This document shows positions 1 through 6,531 of a stretch of DNA of 8,130 nucleotides, piece by piece. This stretch comes from Betaproteobacteria bacterium (lineage in GTDB: Bacteria > Pseudomonadota > Gammaproteobacteria > Burkholderiales > Burkholderiaceae_D). Within the stretch, counting starts at the first letter, position 1, and each line of letters begins with the position of its first letter. The translations under genes and the position numbers were made by a program. The stretch lies in contig JAATFN010000170.1 of the NCBI GenBank assembly GCA_015655165.1, positions 1 through 8,130 of the forward strand, written 5' to 3'. Below the pieces are notes generated by a model. It saw only the letters and a list, made by a program, of their open reading frames with translations, was not told the origin of the DNA and did no database searches.

Positions 1-1260
1 ATCATCGTCTCCATTGCCATTGCCTCTGGCGTGCAAATCAGCCTGGCTTTTGGCTTATCTACCGTCGGCTATCTGGTTTTTATTGACAGCACGCCACTGG
101 TACTGGTCGTCAATCGGCTTGATGAAGGAATGTCCCACATGATCCTTCTGGCCATTCCCTTGTTTATTTTTCTGGGACATCTTCTCGAGGCAAGCGGAAC
201 GGCACGCGCACTGATCAACTTATTGATATTATTAATCGGTCATCTGCGTGGTGGTATGTCCTATGTGCTGCTTGCCAGTATGTATATCGTTTCAGGCATA
301 TCAGGCTCAAAAGCAGCAGATATGGCCGCAATTGCACCCGCACTATTTCCGGAAATGAAAAAGCAAGGCGCTGAACCTGGCAGGCTAACCGCCCTCTTAT
401 CTTCGTCAGGAGCCATGTCTGAAACAATTCCCCCAAGCCTGGTTCTTATCACCATAGGTTCAGTGACAGGCGTATCCATCTCCGCACTCTTTATCAGTGG
501 CTTAATACCTGCGCTCATCGGATTAGGCGTCCTTGTCGGTGTTGTCTATGTTGAAGGACGCAAAAACAAAGCCATCGCCCAACAAGTCAAACCGAAAGCC
601 AGCTTAAAAGATATCAGACAAGCCTTTTTTGTTGCAATCCCCGCACTTGCCCTACCCTTCATTATTCGCTTTGCGGTCACCGAGGGCATTGCCACAGCAA
701 CAGAGGTATCAACAATTGGTGTTTTATATACCCTTTTTCTCGGTATTTTCATTTACAGAAAACTCGATATCAGAAACATTAAATCCATGCTGGTCGATAC
801 TGCAAGTTTGTCAGGCGCCATATTACTGATTATTGGTATGGCAACAGCAATGGCATGGGCATTAACCAGTAGCGGTTTTTCCGATCACATCCTCGATATC
901 ATGCAACAAATCCCTGGTGGAAAATTGGGGTTCATCACGATATCCGTACTCGTATTCATTGTTCTCGGAACACTGTTAGAAGGCATACCCGTCATTGTTC
1001 TTCTTGGTCCACTGTTATTTCCTGTCGCAAAAGAAATGGGGGTCCATGAAGTTCACTACGCCATGATTACCATTCTTTCCATGGGCGTAGGTCTTTTCAT
1101 GCCGCCATTTGGCGTAGGTTTTTATACAGCTTGTGCCATTGGAAAAGTCTCTCCCCAGGATACAGTCCGTTTCATGTGGCCTTATTTTTTCGCCATGTTA
1201 GTCGCTTTAGCTGTTGTTGCAGCATTCCCCTGGTTATCTATCGGATTGTTATCACATTAA
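1..1260 (+). CDS. TRAP transporter large permease (DctM-type), 5' partial
   Basis: This is the membrane subunit of a tripartite ATP-independent periplasmic transporter, which imports organic acids using a sodium or proton gradient with a periplasmic binding protein. The frame is open to the left edge, giving 419 visible residues before the TAA. A GTG at 31 is only an internal codon. The DctM hallmarks are AIPLFIFLGHLLEASG (about visible residues 51–66) and SGISGSKAADMAAIAP (98–113), followed by SGAMSETIPPS and many hydrophobic segments to the C-terminus. A stand-alone DctM has roughly 425 residues, so only a few may be missing. The gene could instead be a longer DctQM fusion, because no separate small DctQ gene is visible here. 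The binding-protein gene starts 62 nt downstream, so co-transcription is likely. The family call is firm; the substrate is unknown. Confidence 0.93.
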   Translation: MIVSIAIASGVQISLAFGLSTVGYLVFIDSTPLVLVVNRLDEGMSHMILLAIPLFIFLGHLLEASGTARALINLLILLIGHLRGGMSYVLLASMYIVSGISGSKAADMAAIAPALFPEMKKQGAEPGRLTALLSSSGAMSETIPPSLVLITIGSVTGVSISALFISGLIPALIGLGVLVGVVYVEGRKNKAIAQQVKPKASLKDIRQAFFVAIPALALPFIIRFAVTEGIATATEVSTIGVLYTLFLGIFIYRKLDIRNIKSMLVDTASLSGAILLIIGMATAMAWALTSSGFSDHILDIMQQIPGGKLGFITISVLVFIVLGTLLEGIPVIVLLGPLLFPVAKEMGVHEVHYAMITILSMGVGLFMPPFGVGFYTACAIGKVSPQDTVRFMWPYFFAMLVALAVVAAFPWLSIGLLSH

Positions 1261-1311
1261 TTAAGCTTTTTTTCACACCCCCGCTTTGTCATCACAGTAT
1301 ATTTTTTATTC

Positions 1312-1317
1312 AGAGGA
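1312..1317 (+). promoter_or_regulatory. Ribosome binding site of the TRAP binding-protein gene
   Basis: AGAGGA lies 5 nt before the ATG at 1323. It decides the start. The frame stays open upstream to a possible ATG at 1131, but those extra 64 codons overlap the permease gene and would bury the signal peptide. Confidence 0.75.
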
Positions 1318-1322
1318 CTATT

Positions 1323-2327
1323 ATGGATCGCAGAACCTTACTTAAAACACTATCAGCAATAACAGCTGGAGCAACGCTATCAGCTCCGGCATTTGCAGCG
1401 CCCAAGCTCCGGTTAAAACTTGGTACGGTAACTGCAACCGAACACCCCATTACCCTTGCAGCAAAAGATGCAGCTAATGCTATTGGTACTGCAACAGGTA
1501 ATGATGTTTCCTTAAGGATATTTCCTAATAGTCAATTGGGTTCCGATATGGATATGCTTTCACAAGTGCGCTCCGGGGCGCTCGATATGGTTGTCATATC
1601 AAGCGTTGTTTTATCCAACCTCGTTCCATCTACATCTATTGTCGGCACTGGTTTTGCTTGGCAAGATTACGGAAAAGTATGGTCTGCCATGGATGGTGAA
1701 CTGGGAACCACTATCAAAAAAGCCATTGAAGAAAAAGGCCTATATTGTGTCGGAAGAATTTGGGACATGGGATTTCGTCAAATAACCTCATCTGAAAAAC
1801 GTATTACTACACCAGAGGATCTTAAAGGATTCAAAATCCGTATTCCACCTGCGGATATCTGGGTATCACTATTCCAGTCTTTAAATGCTTCGCCTGCCAA
1901 TATCACCTGGGCAGAAACCTATTCAGCTTTGCAAACGCGCATCGCTGATGGGCAAGAAAACCCGCTCACTCCGATATATTTCTCGAAAATGTATGAAGTA
2001 CAGAAATATGTCAGCATGACTGGTCACATGTGGGATGGTATGTGGATTGTCGTCAGCAAGGAACGCTGGCAAAAAATCCCGGCAGATCAACGCGCTTTAA
2101 TTGAAAAGGCGATTGATACTGCCGGCGCATCACAAAGAATCAAATCGGAAGAATTAAATCAAAGTCTGCGTATCGAATTACAAAACAAAGGCATGACATT
2201 TATCGATGTTGACCGCTCATTATTTCACAAGCATCTGACGAATACCGGATACTACAAAAAAATGAAAGAAAAATACAATCCTGAAATCTGGTCTGCGATG
2301 GAAAAATATACAGGCAAGCTTGCCTGA
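1323..2327 (+). CDS. TRAP transporter solute-binding protein (DctP family)
   Basis: This is the periplasmic receptor that captures a ligand, usually an organic acid, and delivers it to the TRAP permease encoded just upstream. It has 334 residues, normal for the family. The N-terminus reads MDRRTLLKTL, then a hydrophobic stretch ending APAFA before APKL (cleavage near residue 25). This RRTLLK pattern resembles a twin-arginine (Tat) signal, so export in folded form is plausible. Family motifs are GFKIRIPP (169–176), whose R173 aligns with the arginine that binds the ligand carboxylate in most DctP proteins, and TALQ-like SALQTRIADGQENP (201–214). The conserved arginine favours a carboxylate ligand; that is family knowledge, not proof. 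The end of the gene contains a 16-bp palindrome. Its 3' part is visibly AT- and lysine-rich compared with the mfd/serB side. Confidence 0.93.
   Translation: MDRRTLLKTLSAITAGATLSAPAFAAPKLRLKLGTVTATEHPITLAAKDAANAIGTATGNDVSLRIFPNSQLGSDMDMLSQVRSGALDMVVISSVVLSNLVPSTSIVGTGFAWQDYGKVWSAMDGELGTTIKKAIEEKGLYCVGRIWDMGFRQITSSEKRITTPEDLKGFKIRIPPADIWVSLFQSLNASPANITWAETYSALQTRIADGQENPLTPIYFSKMYEVQKYVSMTGHMWDGMWIVVSKERWQKIPADQRALIEKAIDTAGASQRIKSEELNQSLRIELQNKGMTFIDVDRSLFHKHLTNTGYYKKMKEKYNPEIWSAMEKYTGKLA
2311..2326. promoter_or_regulatory. Perfect 16-bp palindrome, candidate operator
   Basis: CAGGCAAGCTTGCCTG is its own reverse complement and covers the last codons and most of the stop codon of the binding-protein gene. 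It sits 102 nt before the start of the IclR-type regulator gene. IclR-family proteins bind short palindromes close to their own genes, so an operator is possible. As RNA it could form only a 6-bp stem with an AGCT loop. No T-run follows, so a terminator is unlikely. A shorter repeat with arms TATGC and GCATA lies at 2341–2352 and shares the core GCTTGC. The function is a guess. Confidence 0.3.
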
Positions 2328-2340
2328 CACCGAGGAATAG

Positions 2341-2386
2341 TATGCTTGCATAAGATATGATAGACATCGCACAATCCCGATAATAT
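2341..2386 (+). promoter_or_regulatory. Possible promoter/operator region upstream of the IclR-type gene
   Basis: The 101-nt gap before the regulator gene is AT-rich in its middle. It holds the inverted repeat TATGC-TT-GCATA (2341–2352), a TAGACA hexamer (2361–2366) and TAATAT (2381–2386). The TAGACA/TAATAT pair resembles -35 and -10 boxes, but the spacer is only 14 nt, shorter than the usual 16–18. The regulator may have its own weak or activator-dependent promoter here, or it may be read from the TRAP transcript. Confidence 0.2.
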
Positions 2387-2428
2387 GACTCGCGCGACTA
2401 ACGTCACTACCTAGATCACTTACACGAT

Positions 2429-3238
2429 ATGTCACAAAAACGTACAATCAAATCTACTGCATCTGAAGGTTCACAAAGTATTTTACGTGCTTTAGATGTA
2501 CTCAAGTTCTTGTCATCGCGATCTGCTGATCCGGCAACAGCAACGGAAGTAGCACAACACTGCAAACTGACAAAACCAACGTGTCATCGGATTTTATCTG
2601 CATTAGTCGCTGAAGGTTTTGCGGCGGTCAATGCCGAGAAACGTACTTACCATCTCGGCATAGAATCTTACAGTCTGGGTGTGTCTGCTAGCCACCACTT
2701 CAATCTTGGCTATTTTGCTGCTGCATCTCTTAACCGCATTGCACAAATAACACGTGATACCTGTTATCTGACTGTGCGCTCAGGTAATGAATCTGTGTGT
2801 ATCGGTCGTGAAAATGGCGATTTCCCTGTCAAAATTCTGACACTGGATGTCGGGCATCGTCGCCCATTAGGTGTAGGCGCCGGAAGTTTGGCTATTCTGG
2901 CATCAATGACCGATCAGGAGATTACGCAGCTATTTTCAGACTACAACCACGTTTTAGCGCCCTATCGTGAATTTACGGTTGCCGCGTTAAAAGAACAGCT
3001 CCAAGAAAGCAGGCATCAAGGTTATGCAGTCAATGCTGGGAAAATATTGCCAGAAATGTCTGCAATCGGTGTATCCATTATTTCCCATCAGGGGAAAACA
3101 CTTGGCGCATTGAGTGTTGCAGCACTCACATCACGGCTGAGTGGAGAGCACAAGACGCAGGTTGTCAATATCTTACAAAAAGAAGCCCGAATTATTGCGG
3201 ATACCTTCCAAGCAAGCATGCAATCTCATCAAAATTAA
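2429..3238 (+). CDS. IclR-family transcriptional regulator
   Basis: This is a cytoplasmic DNA-binding regulator with an effector-sensing domain; the family commonly controls catabolic genes for aromatic or organic acids and often its own gene. It has 269 residues, typical for the family. The N-terminal winged helix-turn-helix is at about 16–80, with TATEVAQHCKLTKPTCHRIL (37–56) forming the turn and recognition helix. The C-terminal ligand domain shows VGHRRPLGVGAGSLAILA (141–158) and IGVSIISHQGKTLGALSV (213–230), matching IclR proteins. The ATG at 2429 is the first start after an in-frame TAA at 2399. No clear Shine-Dalgarno sequence precedes it, so translation may be weak. It lies between the transporter and the nitrilase gene (23-nt gap), so it is probably the local regulator. 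The effector is unknown. Confidence 0.92.
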   Translation: MSQKRTIKSTASEGSQSILRALDVLKFLSSRSADPATATEVAQHCKLTKPTCHRILSALVAEGFAAVNAEKRTYHLGIESYSLGVSASHHFNLGYFAAASLNRIAQITRDTCYLTVRSGNESVCIGRENGDFPVKILTLDVGHRRPLGVGAGSLAILASMTDQEITQLFSDYNHVLAPYREFTVAALKEQLQESRHQGYAVNAGKILPEMSAIGVSIISHQGKTLGALSVAALTSRLSGEHKTQVVNILQKEARIIADTFQASMQSHQN

Positions 3239-3261
3239 TACCGTAATGATTTGAAGGAAAT

Positions 3262-4230
3262 ATGCTGAAAGAAAAGAACGTCAAGGTTGCCATTGCCCAA
3301 CTGGGATGCAAACTATTCGAAAACGAGGCTACCTTACTAGAGGTACAAAAAAATATATCGGAAGCTGCTAAAAAAGGAGCGCAACTTGTTTTATTTCCAG
3401 AAGCGATGGTCGGCGGATACTTACGCGGCTCGCAAGTCGGATGTTATATGGGTGGACGCACGCTAGAAGGGCGTAAACTCTATGCCAAATATCATGCCAA
3501 TGCGTTGGATGTACCTGGTCCGGAAACAGAAAAACTAGGCGAAATGGCCAGAGATGCCAACATATTTATCGTTATTGGCATCATAGAACGCGATGGCGGC
3601 ACACTCTATTGTACTGCGCTGTTCTTTGGCCCTGATGGCACCTTACTCGGCAAACACCGCAAGCTCATGCCAACAGGCCAAGAACGTGTCACCTGGGGCT
3701 TTGGTGATGGTTCAACTTTACCTGTTTTCGATACGCCGCTAGGCAAAATCGGTGCTGTTATCTGCTGGGAAAACTATATGCCTTTATTGCGTATGACAAT
3801 GTACAGCAAAGGTATCCAGATTTATTGTGCGCCAACTGCCGATGAACGTGAAAGCTGGCATGCATCAATGCGTCATATCGCTGTTGAAGGACGCTGTTTT
3901 GTGTTGAGTGCAAATCAATACTATCGTCTTGAAGATCAACCGGTTGGACTGAATACCGAATTTCAAGATGCGCCGAATGGCATTGTAGCGAGAGGTGGGA
4001 GTTGCGTCATTGATCCATTTGGTAATTATGTCGTTGAACCCGTCTTTGATCAGAATGCACTTTTGGTCGCAGATCTTGACATGGAAATGATCCCGATGGG
4101 GAAATTCGATTTCGATGTCGCAGGACATTATGCAAGACCTGATATCTTTCATCTTAGTGTCGATGAATCCCTGCAACAAGCCGTATCATCCTACCAAAAT
4201 GCATTTACCCCTGAAAAACAGTGTGATTAA
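3262..4230 (+). CDS. Nitrilase (carbon-nitrogen hydrolase superfamily)
   Basis: This probably hydrolyses an organic nitrile directly to the carboxylic acid and ammonia in the cytoplasm. It has 322 residues, within the range of true nitrilases. All catalytic elements are visible: E47 in LFPEAMVGGY, K134 in KHRKLMPT, the second glutamate E141 in QERVTWGFGDGSTL, and the nucleophile C168 in GAVICWENYMPLLR. The CWEN motif and the WGFGDGST segment are characteristic of the nitrilase branch rather than of amidases, ureidopropionases or NAD synthetase domains. The segment ESWHASMRHIAVEGRCFVLS (197–216) also fits aryl/arylaliphatic nitrilases. AAGGAA at 3254–3259 is a good but closely placed ribosome site. 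It follows the regulator by 23 nt, so they probably share a transcript. Cyanide hydratase or an amide-forming nitrilase variant cannot be excluded; the substrate is not readable. Confidence 0.92.
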   Translation: MLKEKNVKVAIAQLGCKLFENEATLLEVQKNISEAAKKGAQLVLFPEAMVGGYLRGSQVGCYMGGRTLEGRKLYAKYHANALDVPGPETEKLGEMARDANIFIVIGIIERDGGTLYCTALFFGPDGTLLGKHRKLMPTGQERVTWGFGDGSTLPVFDTPLGKIGAVICWENYMPLLRMTMYSKGIQIYCAPTADERESWHASMRHIAVEGRCFVLSANQYYRLEDQPVGLNTEFQDAPNGIVARGGSCVIDPFGNYVVEPVFDQNALLVADLDMEMIPMGKFDFDVAGHYARPDIFHLSVDESLQQAVSSYQNAFTPEKQCD

Positions 4231-4256
4231 TTGCATGTCCAGTTGGTTTTTTCCTT

Positions 4257-4318
4257 AACAGCCTGACTATGGAATCAATCAGAAAAACAGCATTGATCAT
4301 CGCGTCAGGCTGTTTTTC
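4257..4318 (+). terminator. Terminator-like structure with two alternative stems after the nitrilase gene
   Basis: AACAGCCTGAC (4257–4267) pairs perfectly with GTCAGGCTGTT (4304–4314), and the T-run 4313–4317 follows. The 36-nt loop holds a small inner stem, ATCAAT (4274–4279) with ATTGAT (4292–4297). The same 3' arm can instead pair through GCTGTTTTTC (4309–4318) with GAAAAACAGC (4282–4291), a perfect 10-bp stem with a 17-nt loop. The two long stems exclude each other. It probably ends or attenuates the transcript before the dehydrogenase gene. No effect has been shown. Confidence 0.55.
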
Positions 4319-4328
4319 CGTGCTGTAT

Positions 4329-4350
4329 CCATATCTATGGCCTCTATAAC
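4329..4350 (+). promoter_or_regulatory. Possible promoter/operator of the dehydrogenase gene
   Basis: Downstream of the terminator-like structure, TATAAC (4345–4350) resembles a -10 box. No convincing -35 box lies 16–18 nt upstream. The inverted repeat CCATA-TC-TATGG (4329–4340) overlaps the expected spacer and could be a regulator site. The only purine-rich stretch, GAGG at 4357–4360, is 17 nt before the ATG at 4378, too far for a normal ribosome site. Confidence 0.22.
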
Positions 4351-4377
4351 ACATCTGAGGATGTCTAATTATTTATC

Positions 4378-5172
4378 ATGGCACACAACATCTCTGGAAA
4401 AATAGCACTCGTATTCGGCGCCGGCTCCACCGCAGAAGGATGGAGTAACGGCAAAGCTGCAGCAGTCACTTATGCCCGTCATGGCGCATTTGTATTTGCA
4501 ATCGATATCGATTTCAACGCAGCAAAAGCAACCTCGGACTTCATTGCATCTGAAGGATTCACATGTACCCCTTATTGTGCCGATGTCACTTCACAACAGG
4601 CCGTCATGTCTGTAGTTGATGCTGCAATGACACAATATGGCAGAATAGATATCTTGCACAACAATGTCGGCATTACTGGCAATGGTGGTCCAATTGAAAT
4701 GACAGAGCAAGAATGGCATACTGTTTTTAATGTGAACGTCAACAGTGTTTTCCTTGCCTGCAAAGCAGTCTTACCTATTATGTTGGCCCAACAGTCTGGC
4801 GTAATTATCAATATCTCGTCATTGGCAGCAGAACAAATCGTACGGTACCCATACATGGCTTACAACGCATCCAAAGCTGCTGTCAACCAGTTAACACGTG
4901 CGATTGCAGTGCAATATGCGGCAAAAGGCATTCGTGCAAACGCTATCATGCCAGGAATGATGGATACGCCATTGGTCTACAAACAAATCGCTGGCAAATT
5001 CGAAGATCTCGACACATTGGTCGCACAAAGAAATGCAGCAGTCCCAATGGGTAGGATGGGGGACGCCTGGGATGTTGCCAAAGCTGCATTATTTCTGGCA
5101 TCGGATGATGCCTCCTACATTACCGGAGTCTGCTTGCCAGTCGATGGTGGCAAAAGTTGTGCAGGCTTATAG
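4378..5172 (+). CDS. Short-chain dehydrogenase/reductase (classical SDR), probably NAD-dependent
   Basis: This is a cytoplasmic oxidoreductase acting on an alcohol/carbonyl pair. It has 264 residues, typical of a classical SDR. The Rossmann fold begins with GAGSTAEGWSNGKA (14–27), a lengthened glycine loop seen in an SDR subgroup with a GxGWxNGKA pattern rather than the usual TGxxxGxG. D43, at the end of the second beta strand (AIDID), suggests NAD over NADP. D69, NNVG (95–98), N120, S148 (NISS) and Y162/K166 (YNASK) supply the complete catalytic set, and the C-terminus ends PVDGGKSCAG. The ATG at 4378 is the first start after an in-frame TAA at 4366, but no well-spaced ribosome site is seen. 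Same orientation as the nitrilase, 147 nt downstream, so it may act on the acid product or a related hydroxy compound; that link is inference. Confidence 0.93.
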   Translation: MAHNISGKIALVFGAGSTAEGWSNGKAAAVTYARHGAFVFAIDIDFNAAKATSDFIASEGFTCTPYCADVTSQQAVMSVVDAAMTQYGRIDILHNNVGITGNGGPIEMTEQEWHTVFNVNVNSVFLACKAVLPIMLAQQSGVIINISSLAAEQIVRYPYMAYNASKAAVNQLTRAIAVQYAAKGIRANAIMPGMMDTPLVYKQIAGKFEDLDTLVAQRNAAVPMGRMGDAWDVAKAALFLASDDASYITGVCLPVDGGKSCAGL

Positions 5173-5184
5173 TCAAGCAAATTC

Positions 5185-5238
5185 CCAGTATATATTTAAC
5201 AAGCATGGCTGTTAACACAGCCATGCTTGTTAAACTGG
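5185..5238. terminator. Long bidirectional hairpin between convergent genes
   Basis: TTTAACAAGCATGGCTGT (5195–5212) pairs perfectly with ACAGCCATGCTTGTTAAA (5217–5234) around a TAAC loop, giving an 18-bp stem. CCAG (5185–5188) can pair with CTGG (5235–5238), leaving a one-sided TATATA bulge. It sits where the dehydrogenase gene (plus) and the small membrane-protein gene (minus) converge and contains the stop codon of the latter. The flanks are A/T-rich on both strands but lack a clean T-run, so termination is likely but its efficiency is uncertain. Confidence 0.65.
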
Positions 5239-5637
5239 CATCGCCTTATTGTTACTGAGCTCAATCCACCCCTTGATGATCCGGTATGCTTTCCAGATCC
5301 AGGCACCAGTCCAGACCAGGACCGCTACAGGCATACCGATGACTGTCACCCACAACACACCGCCAATGAACAGCCACAGGATGTAAAACCAGAAGGAACG
5401 GATTTGCCAGCGGTGATGGCTATAGACAAATGTGCCTTCGGTTTCGCCTCGTTTGATGTAATTGGCAATTAACGGCAAACAGGACAGAAGTCCCAACGAA
5501 AACACCAGACACACCCCTTGAAACAAATACAGCCACCAAGCCAAATCTTTATTGGACTGCAACTTATCATCAAACACAGTTTCAAATGCCATTACTTCCT
5601 CACTTGTTCTAGGTAAATCGGGCTTACTTAGGTCCAT
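5230..5637 (-). CDS. Small DUF4870-like integral membrane protein
   Basis: The protein has 135 residues from the first ATG, with a soluble N-terminus and about three hydrophobic segments (roughly 33–58, 82–98 and 99–120). Between the first and second is NYIKRGETEGTFVYSHHRWQ (59–78), then IRSFWF, and the end has YRIIKGWIEL. This pattern of an IKR-x-E turn, SHxRWQIR-x-FW, and a final YRIIKGW resembles DUF4870-type small membrane proteins of Burkholderiales, whose function is unknown. The first ATG is 1 nt beyond the serB stop (TAA-A-ATG), suggesting translational coupling, but has no ribosome site. An internal ATG at residue 16 (5592) has a good one and would give 120 residues. It is the last gene of the mfd–serB block and its stop codon lies in the convergent hairpin. 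Confidence 0.82.
   Translation of the reverse strand: MDLSKPDLPRTSEEVMAFETVFDDKLQSNKDLAWWLYLFQGVCLVFSLGLLSCLPLIANYIKRGETEGTFVYSHHRWQIRSFWFYILWLFIGGVLWVTVIGMPVAVLVWTGAWIWKAYRIIKGWIELSNNKAMPV
5597..5601 (-). promoter_or_regulatory. Ribosome binding site favouring an internal start
   Basis: On the minus strand GAGGA precedes the internal ATG at 5592–5590 by 4 nt. The upstream ATG (5637–5635) has no such element. The membrane protein may therefore start at residue 16 (MAFETV), or both starts may be used. Confidence 0.45.
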
Positions 5638-5638
5638 T

Positions 5639-6481
5639 TTATGCCAATACGTTCAAGATGCCATCCAATCCCACAAAATTCAGGGCTACAGCGGCAGCGC
5701 GACGCACTGCCGGTTTGGCATGAAATGCCACCGACAAACCGGACGCACTCATCATACGCAAGTCATTCGCCCCGTCTCCCATTGTAATGGTTTGGCTGGG
5801 ATCAATACCCAATGTTTCACACACACGTAACAAGGTCAGACGCTTTTCTTCCGCATTGACGATATTACCGATCACTTTACCGGTTAATTTACCATCAACA
5901 ATGTCCAATGCATTTGAATGCGCATAATCGATCTTGCAGCGGGTTTTCATGCGATCGGTAAAAAAAGTAAATCCGCCGGACACCAATAATGTTTTTAACC
6001 CGGCAGCCTGCACCGCTTGCAACATGGTTTCTGCACCTGGTGACAACTGTAGGCGTTCGTCATACACACGTTGCAAAGCCTGTGCATCCAGGCCTTTTAA
6101 TAGTGCCACACGCCGTGTCAGACTTTCATTGAAATCGAGCTCCCCACGCATGGCGGCTTCTGTAATTTCGGCGACTTGTGGCTTCAAGCCCTGCATATCT
6201 GCAATTTCGTCAATGCATTCAATCGTAATCAAGGTCGAATCCATATCCATGGCGACGAGCTTGTAGTCTGCCAGTTTCTTACCGGCTGCAATAAAGGCAT
6301 AATCAAGTTGCTCGGCCTGGCATGCCGCCTCGATTGCATCACGTACAGATGAGGTACTATCGACACCTTCACATCGCCAAGCGCGATCATTGATTGACAC
6401 AATGTTGGCGGGAGACGCCAATGCGGCAATCCGTTCGACTGTTGCTGTAGCAGGAGATACGCCTTGCAGGATTAAATTCAT
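5639..6481 (-). CDS. serB: Phosphoserine phosphatase
   Basis: It removes phosphate from O-phosphoserine, the last step of serine biosynthesis, in the cytoplasm. It has 280 residues and belongs to the HAD superfamily. Motif I is DMDSTLI (79–85), with nucleophile D79 and acid/base D81. The substrate-binding E88 is in ECIDEIAD, motif II is SGG (168–170), motif III lysine is K213 in EEKR, and motif IV is GDGAND (235–240) for magnesium binding. The N-terminal 70 or so residues form the usual weakly conserved regulatory-type extension of proteobacterial SerB. No strong ribosome site is seen before the ATG. The gene lies 50 nt after mfd in the same direction and is followed at 1 nt by the membrane-protein gene, so the three are probably co-transcribed. 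Confidence 0.97.
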   Translation of the reverse strand: MNLILQGVSPATATVERIAALASPANIVSINDRAWRCEGVDSTSSVRDAIEAACQAEQLDYAFIAAGKKLADYKLVAMDMDSTLITIECIDEIADMQGLKPQVAEITEAAMRGELDFNESLTRRVALLKGLDAQALQRVYDERLQLSPGAETMLQAVQAAGLKTLLVSGGFTFFTDRMKTRCKIDYAHSNALDIVDGKLTGKVIGNIVNAEEKRLTLLRVCETLGIDPSQTITMGDGANDLRMMSASGLSVAFHAKPAVRRAAAVALNFVGLDGILNVLA

Positions 6482-6531
6482 AGTGCAGTAGGTTCTTTCA
6501 CAATGTAATTAAATGGACTTATCAATGCAGA

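Noticed and set aside
1261..1273. Run of seven T after the permease gene as a terminator
   Set aside because: No GC-rich stem precedes it; only short A/T palindromes are present, so the transcript probably continues into the binding-protein gene.
1131..1322. Upstream extension of the binding-protein frame to an ATG at 1131
   Set aside because: It overlaps the permease gene, encodes non-family sequence and would bury the signal peptide; the ATG at 1323 has a good ribosome site.
3262..4230. Membership in the described Nit1C-type nitrilase cluster
   Set aside because: That cluster has radical SAM, acetyltransferase and AIR-synthase-like neighbours; none is present here.
5227..6266. Plus-strand open frames opposite serB and the membrane-protein gene
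   Set aside because: They lie antisense to well-supported genes and show no recognisable domain or ribosome site.
6482..6531. Promoter for serB in the mfd–serB gap
   Set aside because: A TTGATA-like hexamer exists on the minus strand but no -10 box is found at a suitable distance; read-through from mfd explains expression.
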